The notes under the pieces: generated by a model
Databases searched by the model: none
Seen by the model: the letters and a program-made list of their open reading frames with translations, nothing else
Told to the model about the DNA's origin: nothing
Shown: in pieces, positions 35,731 to 45,402 of the stretch
Layout: every line of letters begins with the position of its first letter
Position numbering within the stretch: the stretch's first letter is position 1
Program-made: the position numbers and the translations under genes
NCBI GenBank assembly: GCA_020853135.1
Contig: JADYZO010000107.1
Coordinates: forward strand, 1 to 64,000
Source: Gammaproteobacteria bacterium
GTDB taxonomy: Bacteria; Pseudomonadota; Gammaproteobacteria; Steroidobacterales; GCA-2729495
Length of the DNA stretch: 64,000 nt
Direction: 5' to 3'

Positions 35731-37143
35731 ATGCGCGTCAAGACCCGATTTGCCCCCAGCCCGACCGGCTACCTCCACATCGGCGGCGTGCGCACGGCGC
35801 TGTTTTCCTGGCTCTATGCCCGCCATCACGGCGGGACGTTCGTGCTGCGCATCGAGGATACCGACCGGGAGCGGTCCACCGAGGCTTCGATCCAGGCCAT
35901 CCTCACCGGACTGACGTGGGTGGGCCTCGACTGCGACGAGGGCCCGTTTCGCCAGACCGCGCGCTTCGCCCGCTATGCAGCCGTGGCCGAGGAGATGCTC
36001 TCCAGGGGCACGGCCTATCGCTGCTATTGCTCGCGCGAGGAACTCGAGGCGATGCGCGCGCAGCAGGTGACTCGCGGCGAGAACCCCCGCTATGACGGCC
36101 GTTGTCGCGAGCGCAGGCAGCCGGTGGCCGGCGTGAGCCCGGTGATCCGCCTGCGCAGCCCGCGCGAGGGCACGGTGACGGTGCACGACCTGGTGCGCGG
36201 CGATGTCAGCTTCAACAACGCAGACCTCGACGACGTCATCCTGATGCGCCCGGATGGCATGCCGACCTTCCATTTCGGGGTGGTCGTGGACGATGCCGAC
36301 ATGGGCATCACCCACGTGATCCGCGGCGACGACCACCTGACCAACACGCCACGCCACATCCATATCCAGCAGGCGCTGGGCGTGCCGGTGCCGGTCTACG
36401 CGCACCTGCCGATGATCCTCGGCGCCGACGGTGCGCGGCTGTCCAAGCGCCATGGCGCGGTTAACGTGCTTGAGTACCGCGACCGCGGCTACCTGCCCGA
36501 TGCCCTGCTCAACTATCTGGTGCGCCTGGGCTGGGCGCACGGTGACCAGGAGGTGTTCAGCCGGCAGGAGATGATCGAACTGTTCGACATCGCGGCGGTG
36601 AACAGCGCCGCCTCGCGCTTCGACCCGGACAAGCTCAACTGGCTCAATCAGCAGTACATCCTCACGCGCGAGCGCAGACAGCTGGCCGACGAGTTTGGCG
36701 CGTTCATGGACCTGCGCGGCCTGCGGCGGGAGCCGGGACCATCGCTCGGGGAGGTGGTCGATGCCTACCGCGAACGTGCGGTGACGCTGGAGGACATGGC
36801 CCAGGCGAGCTGGTACGTGTTCAACGACTTCGAGGCGATCGATGGCAAGGCGGCGCAACAGCACCTGAAGGCCGCCACGGTCCCCGTGTTGGCGCTGGCC
36901 ATGGAGCGTTTCGAGGCACTGCCCGTGTGGCAGCGGGCGGCGATCCACGAGGCACTCCAGGGAGTGGCGGCTGCCCTTGGCATCGGCTTTGGCAAGGTCG
37001 GCCAGCCCTTGCGGGTGGCGGTGACCGGCGGCACGGTGTCGCCGCCCATCGACGTGACCCTGGAGCTGGTCGGGCGGCAACGCACGCTCCGGCGGTTGCG
37101 CCACGCGTTGCAGCTCGCGCAGGAGCAGCCGTTGCTTTCTTGA
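35731..37143 (+). CDS. gltX: Glutamyl-tRNA synthetase
   Basis: Class I synthetase of 470 aa that charges tRNA-Glu. The HIGH-type motif is PTGYLHIGG, the KMSKS-type motif LSKRHG, and a zinc-binding region CYCSREELEAM...YDGRC is present as in E. coli GltX. It is directly upstream of tRNA-Ala and its own substrate tRNA-Glu. Its stop codon lies inside the -35 box of the tRNA promoter. A TAGAAT at 35696-35701 may be its own -10. Confidence 0.97.
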   Translation: MRVKTRFAPSPTGYLHIGGVRTALFSWLYARHHGGTFVLRIEDTDRERSTEASIQAILTGLTWVGLDCDEGPFRQTARFARYAAVAEEMLSRGTAYRCYCSREELEAMRAQQVTRGENPRYDGRCRERRQPVAGVSPVIRLRSPREGTVTVHDLVRGDVSFNNADLDDVILMRPDGMPTFHFGVVVDDADMGITHVIRGDDHLTNTPRHIHIQQALGVPVPVYAHLPMILGADGARLSKRHGAVNVLEYRDRGYLPDALLNYLVRLGWAHGDQEVFSRQEMIELFDIAAVNSAASRFDPDKLNWLNQQYILTRERRQLADEFGAFMDLRGLRREPGPSLGEVVDAYRERAVTLEDMAQASWYVFNDFEAIDGKAAQQHLKAATVPVLALAMERFEALPVWQRAAIHEALQGVAAALGIGFGKVGQPLRVAVTGGTVSPPIDVTLELVGRQRTLRRLRHALQLAQEQPLLS

Positions 37144-37168
37144 CAGTCTTCAGGCGCTTGCGTACAGT
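37140..37168 (+). promoter_or_regulatory. Promoter of tRNA-Ala/tRNA-Glu
   Basis: Consensus TTGACA (37140-37145) and TACAGT (37163-37168) are 17 nt apart. The transcript would begin just before tRNA-Ala at 37181. The gltX stop TGA (37141-37143) is part of the -35 box. Confidence 0.7.
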
Positions 37169-37180
37169 CCGCCCCCGCGT

Positions 37181-37256
<76 letters not shown>

Positions 37257-37280
37257 GACCACCCGCGCCGTTCGCGCAAC

Positions 37281-37356
37281 GTCCCCATCGTCTAGAGGCC
37301 TAGGACATCGCCCTTTCACGGCGGTAACCGGGGTTCGAATCCCCGTGGGGACGCCA
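37281..37356 (+). tRNA. tRNA-Glu(UUC)
   Basis: A 76-nt tRNA with encoded CCA. Acceptor arm GTCCCCA pairs with TGGGGAC. The anticodon loop CTTTCAC gives TTC. It is 24 nt after tRNA-Ala and next to gltX. Confidence 0.97.
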
Positions 37357-37501
37357 TGGCGGTCCGTCGACCGGGCATTCGCCCTGCTGGCCTCCTGTGA
37401 AGCCCGTCCTGCCCGCCTGGCCTGCTTTTCGTCTATGATTCAGCGGGTTGTTGTGTCGTGCTCCGGCGGGCGGGTGGCCCGGCCCGGACGAGGAAGCAGG
37501 C

Positions 37502-39583
37502 TTGTCCCTGGCGCTGAACCAGTCGTGGTGCTACTGGGGCGTGGCTGTCGCCCATGCGCTGTTGCTCGCCTACGTATTGGTGACCGGCGGCCGCGGGCTG
37601 TTGCGCTGGCACCTGGCGTTGGTGGCGGCAGCGGGCACACTGGCGAACGGCTTTCTCGCCCTGCGGGCAGGGCAGGCGGGCACGCCTTACGTGGATCCCG
37701 CGAGCTTCCTCGCCGAGATGGCCTTCATCGGCAGCTGGTTCCTGCTGCTCAACCGTCTGCTGCGCGGCCCGTACCGGCAATCCATGCCGGAGGTGGTGCG
37801 CCGTGCGCTGCTCCTGCTGTGGCTCGTGCTGGGCCTGCTGGGCGCGGCGGCGTGCTGGTACTGGTACGCGCAGGGCGAGGAGGCGTGGACCTCCGGCGTG
37901 TTCAGCGGTGCTGCGCTGACGGCTGCGCTGGCCTGCCTCGCGCTGGCGGCACAACTCGGCCGCGATGCACCGGTGGAGGGCCGCCGTGCCCTGGGCATGC
38001 TGGTGGCGGCCGCCGCACTGGCCGCGGGTGCCCAGGTGCTGTCGATGGGGCTGGCGCTGCTGGCTTCCTACACGCCACCGGCGGTGCTGGTGGTGCGCTC
38101 CGCCGCCATGCTAGGCGCCGCGGCACTGCTGGCACGGGCCGTGTCCCTCCAGCCGCAATGGTCACTGGCGATCTTCGTTTCCCCGCAGGCCAGGGCCTAT
38201 CTGCCGCGATTCATGGCGATGGTGGGCACCCTGGCGATCCTGCTGGCAGTCGTGCCGTTCTACCGTTCGCTCGAGCCGGCCACGGCGCACCCGCTGGGGC
38301 TCCTGCTCATCGGCGTGACGGGTACGCCGGTGCTGGCGCTGCTGTTCTCCCAGCGGCTCAGTGCCCGGGTCCGGGTGTTCCTCAGCAAGCACTTCCTCCC
38401 CTTCCGCTACGATTACCGAGAGGAGTGGCTGCGCCTGATCGATACGCTCGCCTCACCCGATCAGCCGCTGCCGTTGCCCGAGCGCGCCATCAAGGCGGTG
38501 GCGCAGATCGTGGGCAGTCCGGCCGGCCTGCTGTGGATGCGACGGGAGGCTGGGGGGCAGTTCGCCTGCGCCGCCGGCTGGAACACCAGGATGTGGTCCG
38601 ATGAGTGCGTGTCGGCCGATGATCCCGTCGTCACCTTCATGTTCGAGCGCCAGTGGATCCTCGATACGGCCGAACTGGCCCGCAGCCCAACCCTGTACGG
38701 TGGCCTGCGGCGCCCGGCCTGGCTGGAGCAGTTTCCCGATGCGCTGCTGCTCGTCCCGCTGATCAGCAACCAGGCCCTGATCGGCTTCATGCTCCTGCTG
38801 CAGTCGAGTTCGGCGTTCCGGCTGACGTTCGAGGAGATCGACCTGCTGCGCACCTCGGGGCGCCAGGTGGCCGCGCACCTGGCGCAGTACGAGGCCGACC
38901 AGCGGCTGGCGGAAGCCCGGCAGTTCGAGGCGCTCAACCGCCTCACGGCCTTCCTGATGCACGACCTGAAAAACCTCATCGCGCAGCAGTCCCTGGTGGT
39001 GAAGAACGCGGCGCGCCACAAGGGCAACCCCGCATTCGTCGAGGATGCGATCGCCACCATCGACAATTCGGTGGCCCGCATGAGCAAGCTGCTGCAGCAG
39101 TTGCAGAGCGGAGAGGCAGGCGGGCGGCGCAGCCGCGTGCGCATCGCCAGCACGCTCGAGGATGCGGTGGAGCGCTGCCGCGGGCGCAGCCCCGAGCCGC
39201 GGATCGCCGAGGCGGACGAGCGCCTGCACGTCGAAATCGACCGCGACCGCTTCGCCATGGTTGCCACGCACCTCATCCGCAACGCCCAGGAGGCCACGGG
39301 CAGCGGGGGCACGGTGGAACTGCGGGCCGTGCGCACGGGCGGCCAGGCCGTCATCACCATCCGCGACGACGGTTGCGGCATGGATGCCGAGTTCATCCGC
39401 ACGCGGCTGTTCCGGCCCTTCGACTCGACCAAGGGCAGCAAGGGCATGGGCATCGGCGCCTACCAGGCGCGCAGCCTGGTCGTGGATTCCGGCGGCACTC
39501 TGGGTGTGGAGTCCGAGCCGGGGCGCGGGACCTGTATTACCATCCGGCTGCCGCTGGTCGAGCCGCCAGCGGCCCAGGGCTGA
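37502..39583 (+). CDS. prsK: XrtA/PEP-CTERM system sensor histidine kinase PrsK
   Basis: Membrane histidine kinase of 693 aa, partner of PrsR. About eight N-terminal membrane segments (residues 10-270) are followed by a GAF-like domain and the kinase core. The phospho-accepting H487 is in FLMHDLKNLIAQQ, the N box is HLIRNAQEA, and the G boxes are DDGCGMD and GSKGMGIGAYQAR. I choose the TTG at 37502 because AGGA (37491-37494) is 7 nt upstream and an earlier ATG has no such site. It belongs to the EPS locus although it is separated from it by gltX and the tRNAs. Confidence 0.92.
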   Translation: MSLALNQSWCYWGVAVAHALLLAYVLVTGGRGLLRWHLALVAAAGTLANGFLALRAGQAGTPYVDPASFLAEMAFIGSWFLLLNRLLRGPYRQSMPEVVRRALLLLWLVLGLLGAAACWYWYAQGEEAWTSGVFSGAALTAALACLALAAQLGRDAPVEGRRALGMLVAAAALAAGAQVLSMGLALLASYTPPAVLVVRSAAMLGAAALLARAVSLQPQWSLAIFVSPQARAYLPRFMAMVGTLAILLAVVPFYRSLEPATAHPLGLLLIGVTGTPVLALLFSQRLSARVRVFLSKHFLPFRYDYREEWLRLIDTLASPDQPLPLPERAIKAVAQIVGSPAGLLWMRREAGGQFACAAGWNTRMWSDECVSADDPVVTFMFERQWILDTAELARSPTLYGGLRRPAWLEQFPDALLLVPLISNQALIGFMLLLQSSSAFRLTFEEIDLLRTSGRQVAAHLAQYEADQRLAEARQFEALNRLTAFLMHDLKNLIAQQSLVVKNAARHKGNPAFVEDAIATIDNSVARMSKLLQQLQSGEAGGRRSRVRIASTLEDAVERCRGRSPEPRIAEADERLHVEIDRDRFAMVATHLIRNAQEATGSGGTVELRAVRTGGQAVITIRDDGCGMDAEFIRTRLFRPFDSTKGSKGMGIGAYQARSLVVDSGGTLGVESEPGRGTCITIRLPLVEPPAAQG

Positions 39584-39600
39584 AGGAAAGGGGAGCGCGG

Positions 39601-40986
39601 GTGAGCGAACAACGGCGGCGGCTGCTGGTGGTGGAGGACGACAGGGGCCTGCAGAGCCAGCTGCGCTGGTGCTTCGAGGACTACGAGGTGCTGGTGGCGG
39701 AGGACCGTGAGTCGGCGCTGGCCCAGTTGCGCCGCCACGAGCCGGCGGTGGTCCTGCAGGACCTCGGGCTGCCGCCCGACGCCGAGGGCGTGTCGGAGGG
39801 CTTTGCCACGCTGGAGCAGACCCTCGCGCTGGCTCCTGCCACCAAGGTCATCGTCGTCACCGGGCACGGCGACCAGCAGAACGCCGTGAAGGCCGTGGGG
39901 CTGGGCGCCTACGACTTCTACCAGAAGCCGGTCGATACCGACGTGCTGCAGCTGATCGTCAACCGCGCCTACCAGATCCACGAACTGGAGCAGGAGAACC
40001 AGCGGCTGCTGCGCCAGCAGGGTACCTCGCCGCTGGATGGCATCGTGGCCGGCAGCGCGAGGATGCTGCAGGTCTGCCGCATCATCGAGAAGGTGGCGCC
40101 GACCAATGCCACGACACTCGTGCTGGGCGAGAGCGGCACCGGCAAGGAACTGATGGCGCGTGCCATCCACGCCCTGAGCCCGCGCGCGGACCGGCCCTTC
40201 GTCGCCATCAACTGCGCGGCGATTCCGGAGACCCTGCTGGAGAGCGAGCTCTTCGGCTACGAAAGGGGTGCCTTCACCGGTGCCGTGAAGCAGACGCCCG
40301 GCAAGGTGGAGACGGCAGACAGCGGCACGCTCTTCCTCGACGAGATCGGCGACATGCCGCTGGCGCTGCAGGCCAAGCTGCTGCGCTTCCTGCAGGAGCG
40401 GGTGGTGGAGCGCGTGGGCGGGCGCGAGGAAATCCCGGTGGACGTGCGTGTGGTCTGCGCCACCAACCAGGACCTGGATGCCGCCATCCGCGAGAACCGC
40501 TTCCGCCAGGACCTCTACTATCGCATCAGCGAGATCACCGTGCGCCTGCCGCCACTGCGCGAGCGCGAGGTCGGCAGGCTGGTGCTGGCGCGCATCCTGC
40601 TGGAGAAGGCCGCCGCCCAGCATGGGCGCCGGATCAGCGGCTTCAGCCAGGATGCGCAGTATGCGATCGAGAACTATCCCTGGCCCGGCAACGTCCGCGA
40701 GTTGGAGAACAAGATCAAGGGCGCGGTCATCCTGGCCGAGGGCAAGCACGTGACCGCAGCCGACCTCGGTCTCGCGGACATCGACGCCAGTGCGCCGAAC
40801 CTGAACCTGCGCGAGGTCAGGCGCGAGGCCGAGACGCGGGCCATCCGCCGTGCCCTGGCGCTCGCCGACGACAACGTCTCGCAGGCCGCCAAGCTGCTCG
40901 GCATCACCCGTCCGACGCTCTACGACCTCCTGCAGAAGTACGCCATCCAGTCCGCCGAGCGGGCGGAGGGGGCGGCGGGAGGCTAG
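39601..40986 (+). CDS. prsR: XrtA/PEP-CTERM system sigma-54 response regulator PrsR
   Basis: NtrC-class regulator of 461 aa. The receiver domain has D54 as phosphate acceptor in [11 protein letters not shown]. The AAA+ domain carries GESGTGKE, the sigma-54 contact GAFTGA in YERGAFTGA, and [10 protein letters not shown]. The C-terminal Fis-type helix-turn-helix includes [23 protein letters not shown] at 39601 is preceded by AGGGGAG at 5 nt. It should activate -24/-12 promoters of EPS and PEP-CTERM genes. It is 17 nt after prsK in one operon. Confidence 0.94.
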   Translation: MSEQRRRLLVVEDDRGLQSQLRWCFEDYEVLVAEDRESALAQLRRHEPAVVLQDLGLPPDAEGVSEGFATLEQTLALAPATKVIVVTGHGDQQNAVKAVGLGAYDFYQKPVDTDVLQLIVNRAYQIHELEQENQRLLRQQGTSPLDGIVAGSARMLQVCRIIEKVAPTNATTLVLGESGTGKELMARAIHALSPRADRPFVAINCAAIPETLLESELFGYERGAFTGAVKQTPGKVETADSGTLFLDEIGDMPLALQAKLLRFLQERVVERVGGREEIPVDVRVVCATNQDLDAAIRENRFRQDLYYRISEITVRLPPLREREVGRLVLARILLEKAAAQHGRRISGFSQDAQYAIENYPWPGNVRELENKIKGAVILAEGKHVTAADLGLADIDASAPNLNLREVRREAETRAIRRALALADDNVSQAAKLLGITRPTLYDLLQKYAIQSAERAEGAAGG

Positions 40987-41007
40987 CGCGCGGTTACCCA
41001 GCCGGAG

Positions 41008-41037
41008 TTGTGCGCTGCAGCGGGCTGATCCTATACT
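41008..41037 (+). promoter_or_regulatory. Candidate promoter of the gene at 41131
   Basis: TTGTGC (41008-41013) and TATACT (41032-41037) are 18 nt apart in the 144-nt gap after prsR. A run of six Ts at 41071-41076 follows a weak GC region, but no good hairpin precedes it. Confidence 0.45.
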
Positions 41038-41130
41038 CGTTCGACGGAATGACATCCGGCACCGGGCGGCTTTTTTGACGCAGACCGCCTGTGCGTCCGA
41101 TTGCCCTGCACATCACACGAGGTCCCGACC

Positions 41131-41673
41131 ATGGCAGCATTTGGAACCGTCACTACCGGAAGCAAGCGCATCGATCTCCACGCCTTCACCGGTGAGGTGG
41201 TGGAGCAGCAGAAATCCAGCCACACGGAAGTGTCGAGGGACAACAACCAGCCAACCTCCACCACGCACTACAACAAGATCTTCGTGCGGGCTGCTGACGG
41301 CGCGGAGCGCTCACTGGAGATCGTCGATTCCGGGTTCAGCGCCAGGTCCGGGTCGAAGGCATCCATCATCTGGGGGATCAAGGACGGCAAGCAGGAAGGT
41401 CCGTATCTGGGGATCATCAATCACGATACCGCCGCCATCCACCTGATACGCAAGCCGGTGAATGACTTCGCGGGGCCACCGTTCTACAACATGCTGCTGA
41501 TCGTCGCCGCCATCTTCTGCGCAGTGGGTTTCTTCGACCTGATGAGCGGCAATATCGGTTCGGCCATCATCATGGCCGGCATCGGCGTGGGTGGCATCTA
41601 TTGGATCTACAGGGGCCAGAAGGCGTTGCTTGCCCAGATCACGGCAGCGGTACTGGCGCTGCAACCTCACTGA
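41131..41673 (+). CDS. Unknown membrane protein with two C-terminal helices
   Basis: Not recognised. The protein is 180 aa, with no signal peptide. A soluble N-terminal part (about 1-118) rich in beta-type sequence includes FVRAADGAERSLEIVDSGFS. Two membrane segments follow at about 125-142 (MLLIVAAIFCAVGFFDLM) and 147-162. ATG at 41131 has GAGG about 9 nt upstream. It lies between prsR and another unknown envelope gene. A yeeD/DUF-like membrane role cannot be assigned. Confidence 0.7.
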   Translation: MAAFGTVTTGSKRIDLHAFTGEVVEQQKSSHTEVSRDNNQPTSTTHYNKIFVRAADGAERSLEIVDSGFSARSGSKASIIWGIKDGKQEGPYLGIINHDTAAIHLIRKPVNDFAGPPFYNMLLIVAAIFCAVGFFDLMSGNIGSAIIMAGIGVGGIYWIYRGQKALLAQITAAVLALQPH

Positions 41674-41719
41674 CCGGTCACGGCCGGACTCCGGTCCGGG
41701 CTTGTGGAGTCTGGCAGCG

Positions 41720-42262
41720 GTGTCTTTCATCCGTCGCGTGCAAGGCAGGCTTGCGGTGCGAGCTGGCCTGTTGGTCTTCATGGCGCTGGTCCTGACCGCC
41801 TGTTCCCGGCCGCCCTCCAGCGGATTGCCCGCCGCTGTGGCTGTGGCACTGGAGGGCCTCGCGGAGGAGTGCCGTGCGGCACAGGGCACCCCGCGTGTCG
41901 ACGATGCCGTGCAGCACGCAGACCTCAATGGTGACGCGCGGGAGGACCATGTGCTGTTTGCCGGCTGGCTGGCCTGCGATGGTGCTCCGGGTGTGTTTGG
42001 CGACCGGGAGAAGCCCCTGCAGGTGTTTGTTGGGGAGGGGTCGCGTGCGGCACGTTTTGCCTTCGGCCAGCAGGCGTACGACGCACGTCTGGAGTATCAC
42101 GGCGGAAAGGCGGTGCTCTGGGTGACGACGGTTGCCGGCAACTGTGGCCGCCCGCCTGCGGCGTCGTTTGCCGAAGAGGTCTTTTGCGATCGGGCCATTG
42201 CCTGGACTGCACCGGGGCAGTTCGAGTTCGCTCCGGTTGACACTGTGCGCATCGTCCAGTGA
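41720..42262 (+). CDS. Unknown lipoprotein
   Basis: Not recognised. The 180-aa product has a signal peptide with lipobox LTAC (Cys near residue 27), so it should be lipidated. The mature part begins with a Pro/Ser linker. It contains DLNGDAREDHVLFAGW, which resembles a calcium-binding-like D-x-N-G-D-x-x-x-D loop seen in FG-GAP or EF-hand-like repeats, and four Cys that may form disulfides. The start GTG at 41720 is tentative. It lies 46 nt after the membrane-protein gene and converges on galE. Confidence 0.65.
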   Translation: MSFIRRVQGRLAVRAGLLVFMALVLTACSRPPSSGLPAAVAVALEGLAEECRAAQGTPRVDDAVQHADLNGDAREDHVLFAGWLACDGAPGVFGDREKPLQVFVGEGSRAARFAFGQQAYDARLEYHGGKAVLWVTTVAGNCGRPPAASFAEEVFCDRAIAWTAPGQFEFAPVDTVRIVQ

Positions 42263-42289
42263 CGTCCCCGGCGAGGCGGTTCCGTGCAG

Positions 42290-43285
42290 CTAGCCCGCCG
42301 GCGTCTCCAGCAGGCGCTTTTCCCAGGCGAGCGCGCTGCCCACGATGGCATCGATGTCGTCGTAGGCGGGTTGCCATCCCAGGGTCGAGCGCACCTGGTC
42401 TGCAACGGCAATGAGCACGGGCGGATCGCCCGGGCGCCGGGGCTCCTCCCGCACCGGCAGCCGCCGGCCGGCAGCGCGTTCCACGGCGGCCAGCAGCTCC
42501 CGCACGCTGTAGCCGTGGCCGTAGCCACAGTTGAGCGTCGTGGAAGTGCCGCCATTGCGCAGGTAGTCGAGCGCGCGGATGTGGGCTGTCGCCAGGTCTT
42601 CCACGTGGATGTAATCGCGCACGCCGGTGCCATCGGGCGTGTCGTAGTCGGTGCCGAAGACCGAGACGTGGGGTCGCTTGCCCACCACCACCTCGCAGGC
42701 CACCTTGGTGAGCAGGGTGGCATTGCGGGTGGACTGGCCGATGCGGCCACCGGGGTGGGCGCCGGCGACGTTGAAGTAGCGCAATGTGACGTGGCCCAGG
42801 CCCGAGGCGCGGGACAGGTCGCGCAGCATCCACTCGGTCATCAGCTTGGACAGGCCGTAGGGGTTGATCGGGCTGGTCGGGCTGTCCTCGGCGGCGCGTC
42901 CGCCATCCGGGGTGCCGTAGACCGCTGCGGTGGAGGAAAAGATGAAGTGCGCGATGCCATGGCGGCTCGCGCAGGCCAGCAGGTTGCGGCTGGCGCAGGT
43001 GTTGTTGCCGTAGTACTTGAGCGGGTCGGATACCGACTCGGGTACGATCGTGTGGGCCGCAAAGTGCATGATCGTGTCGATGTCGAATTCGGCGAGGAGG
43101 CGGCTGGTGAGCGCGCTGTCGCCGGTGTCGCCCACCACGAGGGTGCCGTGGGTCACCGCGGAGCGGAACCCGGTGCTGAGGTTGTCGAGCACGATGATGC
43201 GCTCGCCGGCCTCGCCGAGCTGCCGGACCACGTGGCTGCCGATGTAGCCGGCGCCGCCGGTGACGAGAATGCCCTTGCGCTGCAT
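42290..43285 (-). CDS. galE: UDP-glucose 4-epimerase
   Basis: Interconverts UDP-glucose and UDP-galactose, possibly also the N-acetyl forms. It is 331 aa, with NAD motif VTGGAGYIGSH, SSTAAVYG and catalytic YGLSK. GalE-typical NVAGAHPGGRIG and VRDYIHVEDLA are present. AGGA lies 6 nt before the ATG at 43285. It can supply galactose units for the exopolysaccharide or LPS. Confidence 0.93.
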   Translation of the reverse strand: MQRKGILVTGGAGYIGSHVVRQLGEAGERIIVLDNLSTGFRSAVTHGTLVVGDTGDSALTSRLLAEFDIDTIMHFAAHTIVPESVSDPLKYYGNNTCASRNLLACASRHGIAHFIFSSTAAVYGTPDGGRAAEDSPTSPINPYGLSKLMTEWMLRDLSRASGLGHVTLRYFNVAGAHPGGRIGQSTRNATLLTKVACEVVVGKRPHVSVFGTDYDTPDGTGVRDYIHVEDLATAHIRALDYLRNGGTSTTLNCGYGHGYSVRELLAAVERAAGRRLPVREEPRRPGDPPVLIAVADQVRSTLGWQPAYDDIDAIVGSALAWEKRLLETPAG

Positions 43286-43437
43286 GGTTTCCTGGATCCC
43301 GGATGGTGCGACAACGGGTGATTATAGGACGCGTCACGGGGCGGGTGGCCTGCCCCGGGTCACAGGCTTGACCCCTGCCTGGCCGTCGGCCACCATCCGC
43401 CGCCGCACCATGCGGGGTCATGACAGGAAGAGGGCTG

Positions 43438-44421
43438 ATGGCAACGGTTGCCGCCATGCGGGTCTCCGTGGCACCGATGATGGACGTCACCGACCGGCAT
43501 TGCCGCTACTTCCTGCGGCAGATCTCGCCGCGGGTGCGGCTGTACACCGAGATGATCACGGCGCAGGCCGTGCTGCGCGGTGACCAGGAGCGGCTGCTCG
43601 GCTTCGATCCCGCCGAGCACCCGGTGGCGATCCAGCTCGGCGGGCACGACCCGGTGCAGCTCGCCGCCGCCGCCCGCATTGCCGCGGACCGCGGCTACGA
43701 TGAGATCAACCTCAACGTGGGTTGCCCCAGCGACCGGGTCCGCGATGGCCGGTTCGGCGCCTGCCTGATGCGCGATGCCGACCTGGTCGCGCGCTGCGTC
43801 GGCGCGATGGCCGGGGCGGTGACCGTGCCGGTGACCGTCAAGACCCGCATCGGGGTCGATGAACACGACAGCTACGAGTTTCTCGCCGCCTTCGTGGAAC
43901 GGGTGGCGCGTGCGGGCTGTGGGACGTTCATCGTGCATGCGCGCAAGGCCATCCTGCAGGGGCTGTCGCCGCGCGAGAATCGTGAGGTGCCGCCGCTCGA
44001 TCCGCAGCGCGTGCACCGCCTGAAGCGCGAATTCCCGGCGCTGACCGTCATCACCAACGGTGGCATCAGGAGCATCGAGGGGATCGCGGCGCAGCTGGCT
44101 GCCGTCGATGGCGTCATGCTCGGGCGCAAGGCGGCGGAAGACCCGTTCTTCCTCGCGGAGGTGGATGCCCGCTTCCTCGCCGGGCCGGATGCGACGCCGG
44201 TCGCCGACCGTGCGGATGTGGTGCGGCGGATGTGCGAATATGCAGCCCGGCAGGCGCGCCACGGGGTGCGCCTGCACCAGGTGACGCGGCACATGCTCGG
44301 GCTCTATCACGGCCAGCGCGGAGCGCGCGCCTGGCGCCGGTTCCTCTCGGAACGGGCGGGGAGCCCCGATGCCACGGCGCGCCTGCTGCTGGCCTCGCTG
44401 GAGGTCCAGCGGGCGGCATGA
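43438..44421 (+). CDS. dusA: tRNA-dihydrouridine(20/20a) synthase
   Basis: FMN-dependent reductase that makes dihydrouridine in the tRNA D-loop. It is 327 aa. The TIM-barrel start is SVAPMMDVTDRHCRYFLR, catalytic Cys is in NLNVGCPSDRV, and FMN-binding HARKA and NGGIRS are present. The DusA-type RHCRYFLR and DRVRDGRFGACLM set it apart from DusB and DusC. The ATG at 43438 has AGGAAGAGGG upstream. An earlier ATG at 43420 is in frame. Confidence 0.93.
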   Translation: MATVAAMRVSVAPMMDVTDRHCRYFLRQISPRVRLYTEMITAQAVLRGDQERLLGFDPAEHPVAIQLGGHDPVQLAAAARIAADRGYDEINLNVGCPSDRVRDGRFGACLMRDADLVARCVGAMAGAVTVPVTVKTRIGVDEHDSYEFLAAFVERVARAGCGTFIVHARKAILQGLSPRENREVPPLDPQRVHRLKREFPALTVITNGGIRSIEGIAAQLAAVDGVMLGRKAAEDPFFLAEVDARFLAGPDATPVADRADVVRRMCEYAARQARHGVRLHQVTRHMLGLYHGQRGARAWRRFLSERAGSPDATARLLLASLEVQRAA

Positions 44422-44456
44422 GGATGCGCAATCGCTGAGTGAAAGGAAGACGGGTG

Positions 44457-45296
44457 GTGAAGCAGAAGGCGAAGGGCAGGGCACGGCCCGCAGGCCGGTT
44501 CCTGAAGACGCTGGCGCAGCGCGCGGACAGGATGGTCCTCTACGAGCGCGCGGTGCACGACCCGGTGATGGAAGTGGACTTCCTGCAGCGGGTTTTCCGC
44601 GAGGCCCGCGGCCGCCAGCCCCGCAGCTTCCGCGAGGACTTTTCCGCCGCTGCGAGTGCAGCCTGCGAGTGGGCCCGGCGCGGCCCGCAGCGCAGGGCCA
44701 TCGGCGTGGACATCGACCCCGCGGTGCTGGAGTGGGGGCGCCGGCACCGCCTGTCGCGGCTGGCGCCCGCGGCGCGCCGCCGGGTCAGGCTGGTCAATGC
44801 CGATGTGCTGACGGTGAAGACGCGCCCGGTCGAGGTCATCGCCGCGCTGAACTTCAGCTATTGGGTCTTCAAGGAGCGCGCGCAGCTGCTGCGTTACTTC
44901 CGCAATGCCTGGTCCGGCCTGGCCCGCGACGGCATCTTCGTCCTGGATGCCTTCGGCGGCTACGAGGCCTTCCGCGAACTGCGCGAGCGCACGGCGCACC
45001 GCGGCTTCACCTATGTGTGGCACCAGGCGAGCTACAAGCCCGTCACCGGCCACCTGCTCTGCCACATCCACTTCCATTTTCCCGACGGCTCGCGCCTGGA
45101 CAAGGCGTTCAGCTACGACTGGCGGCTGTGGACGCTGCCCGAATTGCGCGAAGTGCTTGCCGAGGCGGGCTTCCGGCGCGTCACTGTCTACTGGGAGGGT
45201 GACGATGGGGAGGGCGGCGGGAATGGCGAATTCGACCCGACGGTCGAAGGCGAAGCCGATGGTGGCTGGGTGGCCTACATCGTCGCGGAGAAGTAG
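44457..45296 (+). CDS. Predicted class I SAM-dependent methyltransferase
   Basis: A 279-aa protein of unknown substrate. The SAM-binding region is FREDFSAAASAACEWARRG followed by the acidic loop AIGVDIDPAVLEWG, then NADVLTV and a post-motif region with VIAALNFSYWVFKER. The C-terminal part has many aromatic residues and an acidic Gly-rich stretch (GDDGEGGGNGEFD). Start GTG at 44457 is chosen for AAGGAAG 7 nt upstream; GTG 44439 and 44454 are possible. It follows dusA by 35 nt and may be in one transcript with it. Confidence 0.75.
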   Translation: MKQKAKGRARPAGRFLKTLAQRADRMVLYERAVHDPVMEVDFLQRVFREARGRQPRSFREDFSAAASAACEWARRGPQRRAIGVDIDPAVLEWGRRHRLSRLAPAARRRVRLVNADVLTVKTRPVEVIAALNFSYWVFKERAQLLRYFRNAWSGLARDGIFVLDAFGGYEAFRELRERTAHRGFTYVWHQASYKPVTGHLLCHIHFHFPDGSRLDKAFSYDWRLWTLPELREVLAEAGFRRVTVYWEGDDGEGGGNGEFDPTVEGEADGGWVAYIVAEK

Positions 45297-45332
45297 GGCC
45301 ATCGGGCTGCCATGGAACCCCGGCCCCGGCAC

Positions 45333-45361
45333 TCTTGCCGGCCCGGCCCTTGCCGTATAAT
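45333..45361 (+). promoter_or_regulatory. Candidate promoter of the cyclase-FHA gene
   Basis: A perfect TATAAT at 45356-45361 lies 42 nt before the start codon. A -35-like TCTTGC at 45333-45338 is 17 nt upstream of it. Confidence 0.5.
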
Positions 45362-45402
45362 GCCACGGATGCTGTTTTACATATTCCGGTAACGGGGGTG
45401 CC

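Noticed and set aside
41056..41076. T-run at 41071-41076 as a terminator of prsR
   Set aside because: No stable stem precedes it; CCGG and CCGG are only 2 nt apart. It also lies after a promoter-like pair for the next gene.
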